A stretch of 44,701 nt of DNA. Origin: an uncultured Verrucomicrobiota bacterium (GTDB lineage: Bacteria > Verrucomicrobiota > Verrucomicrobiia > Opitutales > Opitutaceae). Numbering within the stretch: the stretch's first letter is position 1; each line of letters opens with the position of its first letter. A model generated the notes under the pieces. That model was not told the origin of the DNA. It did not search any database and worked only from the letters and a program-made list of their open reading frames with translations. A program made the translations under genes and the position numbers. Shown here piece by piece: positions 17,002 to 24,652 of this stretch. The stretch spans positions 1 to 44,701 of the forward strand of contig CAIVDS010000024.1 of NCBI GenBank assembly GCA_903904685.1. The letters run 5' to 3'.

Positions 17002-19104
17002 TTAGAATAGCCAGGTAACGCCGCCATAAATGCCGCGCCGGGAGCCGAACTGCGGAGCGCCCACGCCTATGCCGGAGCCATCGCGCAGTTCGTAAACCCT
17101 GTCGAAGAGGTTTACGACATCAACGCGCAGGTGCAGTTCCTGTTTGCCCTTCAACGGGATTTTCTGATCCACGCCCAGGTTGACCGTGGTGTATGAGGGC
17201 AATTGGCCGGTGTTGGCAAAACCGCTGCGCAGGCCGCTGCCGAAGAGCGCATCGGTGTAGAGCAGCGTATGGGAGATCTTATAGGATATTCCGGCCGAGG
17301 CGGTGAAGCGCTGGTCATGGTCGAGATAGACGTCATGTGTGGCGATGTAGGCGAGTTCGGCGGGGGCGAATTGGAATTCGCCGCTGGTGATCTCTTTGCC
17401 GAAGGCCCGACTGACCGCGAGATTGGCGTAGGCGGAGAACCCGCCTTGCGTGTAGTTTGTCGCCAACTCGGCGCCGTAGACGGTGCCGGTGCGGTAGTTG
17501 AAGGGCGAAAAGACCAGCGCCTGTCCGAACTGGCCTTCGTCGAGCTGGTTTCGGGCGATCTTGTAGTAACTGTCGAGACTCACCGACCAGGCGGAGGTCA
17601 GCTTTTGTGTGACGCCCAGATCGAAGTAGTGCGCACGCTCCGAACGCACCGGCGAACTGGTGGCGGTCGCGGACTGGTTGGTCGTGCCGTTGAAAGCCGC
17701 CACGCTGGTGGCCGAAACCAGCTCCAATGGGGGAGGCGTGAAATAACGGGCGTAGCCGGCGTGCAGCACGGTGCCGGAAACCGGGGTGTAGACGACGTTG
17801 ATGCGGGGGCTGAGCTGGCTTTCCTTGATGTAGGCGTCGGACACGTCGGCGCGCAGGCCGTAGTTTACCGTGAGCTGCCGGGCCAGTTGCCATTCGTCCT
17901 GAAGGTAGGCTCCGTAAAGATAGCCCGTTGCGCGCGAATTATCCACGATGGAGAAGGGCGTGGATGAGGTCTGATTGCCAAAGGCATCCACGGGGAAAAC
18001 GGCGGTGGTCGTGTCCGACCGCGACCGGCTGGTCGTGAAGGTCAGGCCCCCGCGCAAGGTGTGATTCTCGACGACATTCCAGTTGGTGTCCAACTGCACG
18101 CCGTTCGTAAAGATGTCGCACTTCACGTCGCTGGCCACACCGTTGAAGATAAGATCGCCTTTCGGGTCCGGGGTGAAGTGGATGCCGCTCTGGCGGGTGA
18201 ACGCGGAGAGCTGCAGGCCGCCTTCGGTGGTGGATTTCTGATAGGAGACGACGGCGTAGGCATTGTCCTCGTCTTGGTTCTCGTCGAGGTTGGCGGAGTC
18301 AAACACGGGCGTGCCCGCCAAGGTGAACGCCTGCGCCTGCCCGGGATTGTTGGGAACCTGAAAGGTCGCGTGCGAGCCGCTGACGATGAGGTTCAGCCGG
18401 CTGGTCGTGTCTATCAGGTAGGAGAAGTAGCCGAAGCCCTTGAACTGATCGGTATGATCGTGGATCGCGTTGCGGCTGCCAGTGGGATTTTCGATGCCGA
18501 GATCGCTGGTCAGGAAACTTCCGGTGATGTAGTAGTCCAATTTCCCCTCGGTGCCTCCGAGTTCAAACGAAGGGCGCAGCGTATCAAAGCTGCCGCCGTA
18601 GAGCGTGGCTTCTCCGCCTTGGGCGGAAGCGCCGCTCTTGGTATGGATGTCGATTACGCCGGCTGTGCGGTCCCCATATTGGGCGGGTAACGAACCGGTG
18701 AGAAGCGACATGGTGTCGATGAAACGCGTGTCGAGCTCCTGTCCAAATCCGCTGATGCCTTCGGGAAGCAGGACATCGTTGATGCGATACTGGAGGTTGG
18801 CGTGTTCGCCGCGCAGATGGAGCTGACCGTAGGAGTCCTGCGCCATGCCGGGAGTACGCAGCAGCACCTGGTTGAACGAGGCGTCGGAACCTTGCGATTG
18901 GCCGCTGATCTGGGCCTGACCGATCTGGTATTGAGAGGCACCAAGGCTGGGCACGATGGCCTCGCGGGCCCGGTCGAGTTCGGCGGTCACAACGAGGGGA
19001 TCGAGGGTGACCGGAGTTTTATCAGGCAAAGAAGACGGAACGGAGTCGGCGAAAGCGGTGGCTGCGCCGAGGAGAAGGGCGAATAATGGAAAACGAATGG
19101 ACAT
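17002..19104 (-). CDS. TonB-dependent outer-membrane receptor
   Basis: A 700-residue outer-membrane beta-barrel transporter. From ATG 19104 the protein has a signal peptide (FPLFALLLGAATAFA), a TonB-box-like stretch (LDPLVVTAE), a plug domain ('LLRTPGMAQDSYGQLHLRGEHANLQYRINDVLLP', then 'AQYGDRTAGVIDIHTKSG') and a barrel ending in the aromatic C-terminus 'GGVTWLF' needed for BAM insertion. The reading frame extends upstream of 19104 but without signal character. It is followed by the ABC ATPase after 52 bases and preceded by a His-rich membrane protein. The substrate is not evident from sequence; the neighbours suggest a metal or metal chelate. Confidence 0.92.
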   Translation of the reverse strand: MSIRFPLFALLLGAATAFADSVPSSLPDKTPVTLDPLVVTAELDRAREAIVPSLGASQYQIGQAQISGQSQGSDASFNQVLLRTPGMAQDSYGQLHLRGEHANLQYRINDVLLPEGISGFGQELDTRFIDTMSLLTGSLPAQYGDRTAGVIDIHTKSGASAQGGEATLYGGSFDTLRPSFELGGTEGKLDYYITGSFLTSDLGIENPTGSRNAIHDHTDQFKGFGYFSYLIDTTSRLNLIVSGSHATFQVPNNPGQAQAFTLAGTPVFDSANLDENQDEDNAYAVVSYQKSTTEGGLQLSAFTRQSGIHFTPDPKGDLIFNGVASDVKCDIFTNGVQLDTNWNVVENHTLRGGLTFTTSRSRSDTTTAVFPVDAFGNQTSSTPFSIVDNSRATGYLYGAYLQDEWQLARQLTVNYGLRADVSDAYIKESQLSPRINVVYTPVSGTVLHAGYARYFTPPPLELVSATSVAAFNGTTNQSATATSSPVRSERAHYFDLGVTQKLTSAWSVSLDSYYKIARNQLDEGQFGQALVFSPFNYRTGTVYGAELATNYTQGGFSAYANLAVSRAFGKEITSGEFQFAPAELAYIATHDVYLDHDQRFTASAGISYKISHTLLYTDALFGSGLRSGFANTGQLPSYTTVNLGVDQKIPLKGKQELHLRVDVVNLFDRVYELRDGSGIGVGAPQFGSRRGIYGGVTWLF

Positions 19105-19217
19105 GGTAAGACTGAGTTCGAGGGATGCGGACAGGCGCGACACAACGGACGCCATCAGGCGTCTTGCGTGCGCAACACGGCGATAGGGAAACCGCCGCGA
19201 CAGGGACAATCGAAGAC

Positions 19218-19547
19218 TCAGCCCACCGGGGGCGCCTGGGCTGGGGGCAACCGACAAGGTTGGGCCGGGAGTGAAAACTCCCGCGCCAAAGGAACCGTGA
19301 GCCCAATCAGACGCCAAGAAACCAAGACCAAAGCCACGGCTGCAAGCGAGGCCGTGACACCGTGGGCAAACAAGGTAACGACACACTCATGGTCCTCATG
19401 ATCGGCATCGTGGTGGAACCACTCATGCGCCGCCGGGCAAACCGCCAGCACCGCAAGCAGCACCACCAAGGCGGCCAGCAGCACCGCGCACCCCTTGACG
19501 AGGCGGTTTGGATGCGTTGGACGGGCGTTGAAAAACGGGAGGCTCAC
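19218..19547 (-). CDS. Small His-rich membrane protein
   Basis: A 109-residue protein with two hydrophobic segments (about 19-40 and 64-84) flanking a short exposed loop packed with histidines and acids, 'AHEWFHHDADHEDHEC', a plausible metal site. The C-terminus is Pro-rich. The start is GTG 19547. I know of no assigned function. It is the first gene of the operon, 113 bases before the TonB receptor, and its metal-binding look is one reason to suspect the operon handles a transition metal. Confidence 0.65.
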   Translation of the reverse strand: MSLPFFNARPTHPNRLVKGCAVLLAALVVLLAVLAVCPAAHEWFHHDADHEDHECVVTLFAHGVTASLAAVALVLVSWRLIGLTVPLAREFSLPAQPCRLPPAQAPPVG

Positions 19548-19551
19548 GGAT

Positions 19552-19591
19552 GATGCAGCATCTGCACCTTGGGTTATAGCAGAGTCGTCAA
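19552..19591 (-). promoter_or_regulatory. Possible promoter/operator of the TonB-receptor operon
   Basis: On the minus strand a TATAAC box (19578-19573) lies about 25 bases before the GTG of the first operon gene, and the perfect palindrome GATGCAGCATC (19552-19562) falls just downstream, where an operator would sit. A TTGACG (19591-19586) is present but only seven bases from the TATAAC, so it cannot be its -35. It does not match the Zur boxes I know. Confidence 0.3.
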
Positions 19592-19849
19592 GGGCTGATC
19601 ACGAAAGCGCCGGGGGGCGGCGGCTGCGCCGAGCTGGCGCATGTTTTTGGTGACCGCCTGGTCTTGGGAGGCGGTGCGAACCTTCTGGAACGCAGGGATG
19701 GCCATGGCGGCAAGGAGACCGATGATGACCACGACAATCATGATTTCGACGAGCGTGAAGCCCTTGCCTTGGATGAGTTGGCAGGGTTTATAGAAACAAT
19801 CCCTGATCACCGGACAAGCGCTGGTCAGATGGAGCCGGGCGTAGCGCAT
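19574..19849 (-). pseudogene. Truncated prepilin-type (type IV pilin/GspG-like) gene fragment
   Basis: The frame contains an unmistakable prepilin N-terminus: 'GKG^FTLVEIMIVVVIIGLLAAMA' with the +5 Glu, then 'IPAFQKVRTASQDQAVTKNMRQLGAAA'. In the many verrucomicrobial prepilins of this kind a globular domain beginning roughly 'DQYYLENG' follows; here homology stops at 'GAAA' (about 19619) and 14 unrelated residues lead to TAA at 19574. The only Met upstream (19849) gives an abnormal 30-residue leader with two Cys. Both ends are therefore non-canonical and I call it a remnant. It abuts the 21-bp array. Confidence 0.7.
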
Positions 19850-19915
19850 CGCCAGCGGTCGCGCCAAAACCAAGCCGGGTGATCGCAAACCCAGGCGGGG
19901 CTGTCTAAACGGCAG

Positions 19916-20258
19916 GTGCGGTGGGCAAAAAACCGCGTGCGGTGACAAGAAAGTCTAGTGCGGTCGGATAAAAAGCGAGTGCGGTAGAATAAAAACCTAG
20001 TGCGGTGATAATAAAAGTTAGTGCGGTGATAATAAAACCGATTGCGGTGATAATAAAAACTAGCGCGGTAGTCTTAAAAGGGATTGCGGCAATAGGAAAA
20101 ACTAGTTCGGCGATAAGAAAACCGATTGCGGCGATAATAAAAGTTAGCGCGGTAATAGTAAAAACTAGCGCGGAGATAATAAAACCTATCTCGGTAATAG
20201 TAAAACCTATCGTGGTAATATTAAAAAGTATCGCGGTAATCGTAAAACCGATTGCGGT
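19916..20258. repeat. Array of sixteen 21-bp units plus a partial seventeenth
   Basis: Units start every 21 bases from 19916 to 20231, with a last seven-base piece TTGCGGT at 20252. The consensus is G(T/C)GCGGTRATAATAAAA followed by four bases that mostly end in A. There is not one insertion or deletion. GG at positions 5-6, the A-run at 14-17 and A21 are nearly fixed; positions 1-3, 7-13 and 18-20 vary. The junction word takes few forms: CCGATT (three times), CCTATC (twice), ACTAGC/ACTAGT (three times), GTTAGT/GTTAGC. The period is seven codons, so both strands hold an open heptad frame (plus: x-x-A-V-I-I-K; minus: G/T-F-I-I-T-A-L/I). Another plus frame reads TGA-TAA-TAA in consensus units. 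Confidence 0.95.
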
Positions 20259-20275
20259 CGGGTCAATTTGACCCG
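20259..20275. repeat. Palindrome capping the array
   Basis: CGGGTCAATTTGACCCG is a perfect 17-base inverted repeat beginning right after the last array bases and breaking unit 17. As RNA it could form a six-pair stem (CGGGTC/GACCCG) with an AATTT loop. It may be a processing site, a protein site or a boundary mark. Confidence 0.7.
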
Positions 20276-20534
20276 AAAACACGCCAAAATCGGTCGAAAC
20301 CACGGGAAAACCCACGGTCAGCATGTAAAAATATACCACAAGACAATGGTTCGACAACGGGTTCTGGTGAAAAAATCGAGGGTTGCCCTGTTTCGCGTGC
20401 CCGGGCTCCCCCCCGTGTTATCCGGTGCGGAGCTGAACCGGCCAGGCACAATCTCGCGCCATGCCTTGACGATTTAAATTAAGCACACTTATTCGGCGCG
20501 CTCCGAAGATCAGGCAATCTAATAAAGAAAACAT
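20276..20534 (+). other. Leader region of the 238-aa gene
   Basis: This 259-base stretch separates the array from the unknown gene. It is locally AT-rich near the gene. A TTGACG at 20466-20471 could be a -35, but the best -10 candidates downstream (TTATTC, ACTTAT) are poor. No clear Shine-Dalgarno precedes ATG 20535 (context AATAAAGAAAACAT). I see no further 21-bp units and no tRNA or known riboswitch. Confidence 0.4.
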
Positions 20535-21251
20535 ATGGAAAACACCACACCAACCCCGCCCGGGGATACCCCCGAGCCCGCCACCCCGCACGGCAACGCC
20601 CCCATCAGCAAGGCCCAAACCGAAGAGCTCCAGCTCGCGCGGGACGTGGCCGACATCGCCTCGAAGATCGAATACGCCGCCGCGCTGGCGACCGAAGGCA
20701 TCGACGCCGCCTTCGTCACCGGCCTGCTCGACAAGATCAAGGAGGCCGACGCCCTCGCCGGCGGCGCGACCGGCTCGACCGTCGACAAGGAAACCGACAC
20801 CCGGAGCGAGGCGTCCTGCAAGCGGAAGCTCCTCGTGCTCGTCGGCAAGATCCAGTCGAGGGCCAAGCAGAAATACGAATCGCGCGACGACCCGGGCCGC
20901 AAACGCTACTACATCGGCGAGCGCATCGCGGACAACCGCGACCAGACGATGACCGCCGCCAAGGCGATCCTCGTCGCGCTCGCGACCGACACCCTGCCGG
21001 GCATGAAGCCCGAGGACGTGCCCGCCCTGCAAAAGGCGCTGGACGACTACCAGAAGTCGAAGATCTCGCAGGTGGGCGACCAATCCAAGGCGACGACGGG
21101 GCGCTCGCTGCTCGACGAGAAGGTGCACGCGGTGATGAGCGATCGCCGCAGGATCCAGTTCGCGGTGGATGGGCTCTGGTCCGCGCTGGTCCCGGGCAAC
21201 GCGGGCATCCGCGTCGAGTTCAAGCTCTCGCCCCACCACGCGTTGCACTGA
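20535..21251 (+). CDS. Unknown, mostly helical protein next to the 21-bp array
   Basis: A 238-residue soluble protein with no signal peptide or membrane helix. The first 25 residues are Pro/Thr-rich (TPTPPGDTPEPATP). The rest looks like long amphipathic helices: 'QTEELQLARDVADIASKIEYAAALATEGI', a Lys/Arg-rich segment around 95-120 ('CKRKLLVLVGKIQSRAKQKYESRD'), 'MTAAKAILVALATDTLPGM', and a C-terminal part with 'DRRRIQFAVDGLW' and 'NAGIRVEFKLSPHHAL'. Its composition would allow nucleic-acid binding but no catalytic motif is visible. I have an unverified impression that proteins with the 'NAGIR.EF.L' ending recur in Verrucomicrobiota. It is monocistronic with its own terminator. Confidence 0.8.
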   Translation: MENTTPTPPGDTPEPATPHGNAPISKAQTEELQLARDVADIASKIEYAAALATEGIDAAFVTGLLDKIKEADALAGGATGSTVDKETDTRSEASCKRKLLVLVGKIQSRAKQKYESRDDPGRKRYYIGERIADNRDQTMTAAKAILVALATDTLPGMKPEDVPALQKALDDYQKSKISQVGDQSKATTGRSLLDEKVHAVMSDRRRIQFAVDGLWSALVPGNAGIRVEFKLSPHHALH

Positions 21252-21278
21252 GCGGATGATCGGGTCGAACCCGACGCG

Positions 21279-21308
21279 AGGCCCGACCCGCAAGGCCGGG
21301 CCTTTTTT
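21279..21308 (+). terminator. Rho-independent terminator of the 238-aa gene
   Basis: Arms AGGCCCG (21279-21285) and CGGGCCT (21297-21303) pair perfectly and are followed by six T (21303-21308). It ends 57 bases after the stop codon. Confidence 0.9.
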
Positions 21309-21397
21309 GTGCGCAGCGGGAAGACCGCGTGCACGCAAAAGAACGAGAGAGGAGATGGGCTTTGCCACGCGAGCGGGGAGACTGGCGACGGCGGACA

Positions 21398-21432
21398 CAA
21401 AAAGCCCGTTCGCCGGGGAAGGGCGAACGGGC
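21398..21432 (-). terminator. Rho-independent terminator of the dinG-PP2C-TPR unit
   Basis: An 11-pair stem, GCCCGTTCGCC (21404-21414) with GGCGAACGGGC (21422-21432), around a seven-base loop. Read on the minus strand it is followed by TTTTTGTG, so it ends the leftward unit. It sits 51 bases past the TPR gene stop and faces the terminator at 21279-21308. Confidence 0.9.
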
Positions 21433-21483
21433 CGGGAGGATGACTTGCTTCTTAAACCCGTCGGGGGTTGCGCGGCGACGAAC

Positions 21484-21795
21484 CTACGATCCGGCCAGCA
21501 GTGCGCGCAGTTCGCTCTCGGGGTCTTCGTGCCGCTGGTCGATGGCGAGGCGCAGGGCCTCTTCGAGCCACGGACGGGCCTCGGCGCGGCGGCCGAGTTG
21601 CAAGAGGGTTTTTCCAAGAAGAATGCGGGGCATCATCCAGTCGGATTTCTTTTGTGCGCAGACGTTCAGGTGTTCGATGGCCTCGGCGCCGCGGGCTTCG
21701 TTGAGCAGGGCTTGGGCAAGGCTGAAGCGGAACAGCTCGTTGTCGGGTTGACGCTCGACCAAGGCGGAAAAATGGGCGGACCGGGACGGGGTCAT
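21484..21795 (-). CDS. Small TPR protein
   Basis: A 103-residue soluble protein with about two tetratricopeptide repeats: 'NELFRFSLAQALLNEARGAEAIEHLNVCAQ' and 'WMMPRILLGKTLLQLGRRAEARPWLEEALRLA'. No signal peptide. Its ATG overlaps the phosphatase stop by four bases (21792-21795), so it is probably a translationally coupled partner of the phosphatase. It is the last gene before the terminator. Confidence 0.85.
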   Translation of the reverse strand: MTPSRSAHFSALVERQPDNELFRFSLAQALLNEARGAEAIEHLNVCAQKKSDWMMPRILLGKTLLQLGRRAEARPWLEEALRLAIDQRHEDPESELRALLAGS

Positions 21796-22502
21796 GGCAC
21801 CTCGTCAACGAAAACCAGGACGCCGGTGGCGTTGTCATAGCCGCCGCGTTCCAGCGCCAAGGCTATGATCGTGCGCAGCAGCTCGTCAGGCGTTCCGTCG
21901 CGAAGGAGGATTTCCGCCAGCGCCGGTTCTGGAATCATGCGGGTCATGCCGTCGGTGGCGAAAAAATAGCGGTCGCCCGGGGTCAGGGGATATTCCTGCA
22001 CATCCACCTTGGGTAGGCCGGGCTGGCCGATACAGCGGGTGAGCGTGTTGCGATTGGATTCCGAGACGCGGACGTTCTGGCCCATCGCCCGCAGGTGGCG
22101 GGCCTCGTTTTCCAAGCTGTGATCTTCGGTGAGCTGCAGGATGCGGCCTTTTTTCACCGCATAACAACGGGAGTCCCCGACGTGGGCGAGGGCGAGGCGG
22201 CCGTCGTTGAAAAGACCGTAGGTGAGGGTGCTGCCGATACCAAACGCCGGATTGAGCCGCTGCCCCAGTTCCAGGACCGCCTCGTTGGCGGCTTGGGTGA
22301 GGGTGGTCAGGTTTGCGACGCCCTCCTTGATTCCGGCAGTGATGAAATCAACCGTGCAGGCGGCGGCTTCGGCTCCTCCCGGCAGTCCCCCGATGCCGTC
22401 GGCGACGCCAAACAGACCGAGCTTTTCGTTGCACAGGAAGCGATCTTCGTTTTCGGGACGGACCTTGCCGATGTCGGTTAAAGCAGCAAAACGAAGTTTC
22501 AT
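21792..22502 (-). CDS. PP2C-family serine/threonine protein phosphatase
   Basis: A 236-residue cytosolic phosphatase removing phosphate from Ser/Thr residues with two metal ions. Family motifs are in place: 'TDIGKVRPENEDRF' at the N-terminus, the metal-binding 'GVADGIGG' (Asp35), 'IGSTLTYGLF', 'HVGDSRCY', 'ATDGMTR' and the final 'GGYDNATGVLVFV' with its metal Asp. Length is that of the short bacterial PrpC/Stp type. It follows dinG by 36 bases and overlaps the TPR gene. No Ser/Thr kinase is in the window. Confidence 0.93.
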   Translation of the reverse strand: MKLRFAALTDIGKVRPENEDRFLCNEKLGLFGVADGIGGLPGGAEAAACTVDFITAGIKEGVANLTTLTQAANEAVLELGQRLNPAFGIGSTLTYGLFNDGRLALAHVGDSRCYAVKKGRILQLTEDHSLENEARHLRAMGQNVRVSESNRNTLTRCIGQPGLPKVDVQEYPLTPGDRYFFATDGMTRMIPEPALAEILLRDGTPDELLRTIIALALERGGYDNATGVLVFVDEVP

Positions 22503-22538
22503 GAGTGGAGTAAAAGGAGAACGTAGAAACGGCCCCGC

Positions 22539-24611
22539 TCAAACGAAAGGCTGAAATCGCTCGATCCGATTTTCGCGATTTATTCGCACGTTGTGCTTTT
22601 GCGGCAGGCATTCGAGGAACAGGCGTCCGTAGGGTTTCTGGACCACGCGGGAGTCGAGGATGGTGATCACGCCGCGGTCTTTCGCCGTGCGGATGAGACG
22701 GCCGACGCCTTGGCGGAACTGGATGAGCGCGTCGGGCAGGGTGAGTTCGTTGAAGGGATTGCCGCCGCGTTCGCGAATCCACTCGGTGCGCGCCTCCAGA
22801 ATCGGATGCGTGGGCACCTCGAAGGGCAGGCGGGTGATGATCACCTGCGAGAGCGCGTCACCAGGCACATCGATGCCCGTCCAAAAACTGTCGGTGCCGA
22901 AGAGGATGCCGTTGCCGACTTCGCGGAGCCGGCGGGCGAGTTCGGTGCGCGAGTAGTCGCGGCCCTGCATGAAAAACGGCCGGTGGGCGCCGTCGTAGAT
23001 CGGCTCCAGCGCCTCGGCGACTTGTTTCATGTCAAAGTAACTCGTGAACAAGACGAGCGAGCCGCCCTTCGTCCGCCGCGTGCAGAAGTCGATATAGTCG
23101 ATGAGCACGTCGAGCGCGAGGCGGGCTTCCTTCGGAGTGGGCAGGGGAACGTCGGCGGCGACGAAGACCCGCATATTTGTATCGAAGTTGAAGGGCGAGT
23201 GCTCCACCGCGGTCTTGACGTTTTCCGCGCCGATGCGGGCTTGGAACGGCTCGATCCGACCGCCCATCGCAAGGGTGGCGCTGGTGAACAGCACCGAGGT
23301 TTCGCGGCGCAGGAGTTCGTCGCGGATGAACGGCGCGATGTCGATGGGCGCGGTGCGCAGGGTGACGATGGTCTGGCGCTTGCCGGAGCGTTCGACCCAG
23401 TAGACGGTCTTGTCGGAGTCGGCGACGGCCAGGAACTGGCGCAGACTCGTCTGGCAGGTTTTGAGGCGGCCTGCTTGTTCGAGGAGTTCGTCGCGCTCGC
23501 GGCCGTCGTCCATGTGGTCGGCGCGTTGGCGGACGGATTTGTGGAGGGCGCCCAGCGGACCATCAAGCCACGGTTCGGCAAAGCCCTCGGAGCGCACGCG
23601 GACGATGGCTTGCTGAGAGAGCAGGCGTTCGTCGATGAAGGCGAAGAACTGGTGGGCGGCTTCGAGCGCATCGACGACGAGCTGGCGGTCGACCGGGTCG
23701 CCCAGTTTTTGCAGGAGGCCGCGCTTGGTCTTGGGATTGTAGAGATATTTGAGCATCCGGTCGGTGCCGTAACTGCTCAGGCGCAGGCCGCAGTGATCGG
23801 TGGCGACCTCGGGCACGGTGTGGGCCTCGTCGAGCACGACGAAGTCGTCCGGGAAGAGCACGCCGCGCGAGCCGCCTTTTTCCGCCGCGCCGCCGGCGTT
23901 GATGTGGGCGAAGAGCAGCGAGTGGTTGACGATGATGACGTGGGCCGAGCGGATGCGGGCGCGGGCGCGCTGGTAGAAGCATTTCTCGCAATCGCAGTAT
24001 TTGCGGGCGCAGCCGGAGGAGTCGGCGCTGACCATCTCCCAGACCTCGTGGAGCGGCGCGGGATTGAGTTCGTGGCGAAGGCCTTCCGAGGTGGTCTCGG
24101 CCCAGGCGGCGATGCGCTGAAGCTCGGCGTGCTCGGGCGTGGCGAAGAGTTCGTGCTTGTCGCGCAGGGCGGTCGCGAGCCGCGTCGTGCAGAGATAATT
24201 ACTCTTTCCGACGAGCACGGTGGATTTAAACGCGGCGTAGGATTTGGTTTCCTCGTTGGCGGATAAAATGCGGCGGCAAAGCGGCAGGTCTTTTTGGTCG
24301 AGCTGCTCCTGCAAGGCGATCGTGTGGGTGGAAACAATCATCTGCCGGCTCTGATCCATCGCGTGGATGATGCCGGGCAGCAGGTAGGCGAGCGATTTGC
24401 CGACTCCGGTGCCCGCCTCGAAGAGCAGGGATTCGTCGGCCTTCATCGCGGTGGCGGTAGCGCGGGCCATTTTTTCCTGCTGCGGGCGGTGTTCGAGCCC
24501 TAGGCTGGTCTGCAACCAGCCACCCTCGGCGAAGATCTTCGCGGCAAACTCGGGTGCGCGGGAAGGCGGCGGGAGCGGGGCTGCGTCAGGGTGTTCGTTG
24601 AGGCCGATCAT
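22539..24611 (-). CDS. dinG: DinG-family ATP-dependent DNA helicase (XPD-like, Fe-S)
   Basis: A 690-residue superfamily 2 helicase that unwinds DNA, R-loops and displaced strands during repair and replication conflicts. Motifs: Walker A 'AGTGVGKS' (66-73), 'STHTIALQEQL' (motif Ia), the Fe-S cluster cysteines in 'SSGCARKYCDCEKCFYQ', DEAH box 'VVLDEAHT', and the C-terminal 'FGTDSFWTGIDVPG' and 'QGVGRLIRTAKDRG' (motif VI). I start at ATG 24611; the frame extends upstream but that part has no helicase character and would overlap the divergent ATPase gene. First gene of a dinG-PP2C-TPR unit. Confidence 0.93.
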   Translation of the reverse strand: MIGLNEHPDAAPLPPPSRAPEFAAKIFAEGGWLQTSLGLEHRPQQEKMARATATAMKADESLLFEAGTGVGKSLAYLLPGIIHAMDQSRQMIVSTHTIALQEQLDQKDLPLCRRILSANEETKSYAAFKSTVLVGKSNYLCTTRLATALRDKHELFATPEHAELQRIAAWAETTSEGLRHELNPAPLHEVWEMVSADSSGCARKYCDCEKCFYQRARARIRSAHVIIVNHSLLFAHINAGGAAEKGGSRGVLFPDDFVVLDEAHTVPEVATDHCGLRLSSYGTDRMLKYLYNPKTKRGLLQKLGDPVDRQLVVDALEAAHQFFAFIDERLLSQQAIVRVRSEGFAEPWLDGPLGALHKSVRQRADHMDDGRERDELLEQAGRLKTCQTSLRQFLAVADSDKTVYWVERSGKRQTIVTLRTAPIDIAPFIRDELLRRETSVLFTSATLAMGGRIEPFQARIGAENVKTAVEHSPFNFDTNMRVFVAADVPLPTPKEARLALDVLIDYIDFCTRRTKGGSLVLFTSYFDMKQVAEALEPIYDGAHRPFFMQGRDYSRTELARRLREVGNGILFGTDSFWTGIDVPGDALSQVIITRLPFEVPTHPILEARTEWIRERGGNPFNELTLPDALIQFRQGVGRLIRTAKDRGVITILDSRVVQKPYGRLFLECLPQKHNVRINRENRIERFQPFV

Positions 24612-24652
24612 TTGAGACTGAATCCGCCAACCATTGGATAGAGATTTTGAGG

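Noticed and set aside
17002-19386. Longer start for the TonB receptor (94 extra residues)
   Set aside because: The extension is Arg/Pro/Ser-rich, overlaps the upstream gene and hides the clear signal peptide that starts at 19104.
19916-20258. CRISPR array
   Set aside because: Units are 21 bases and contiguous, with no unique spacers, and no cas genes are nearby.
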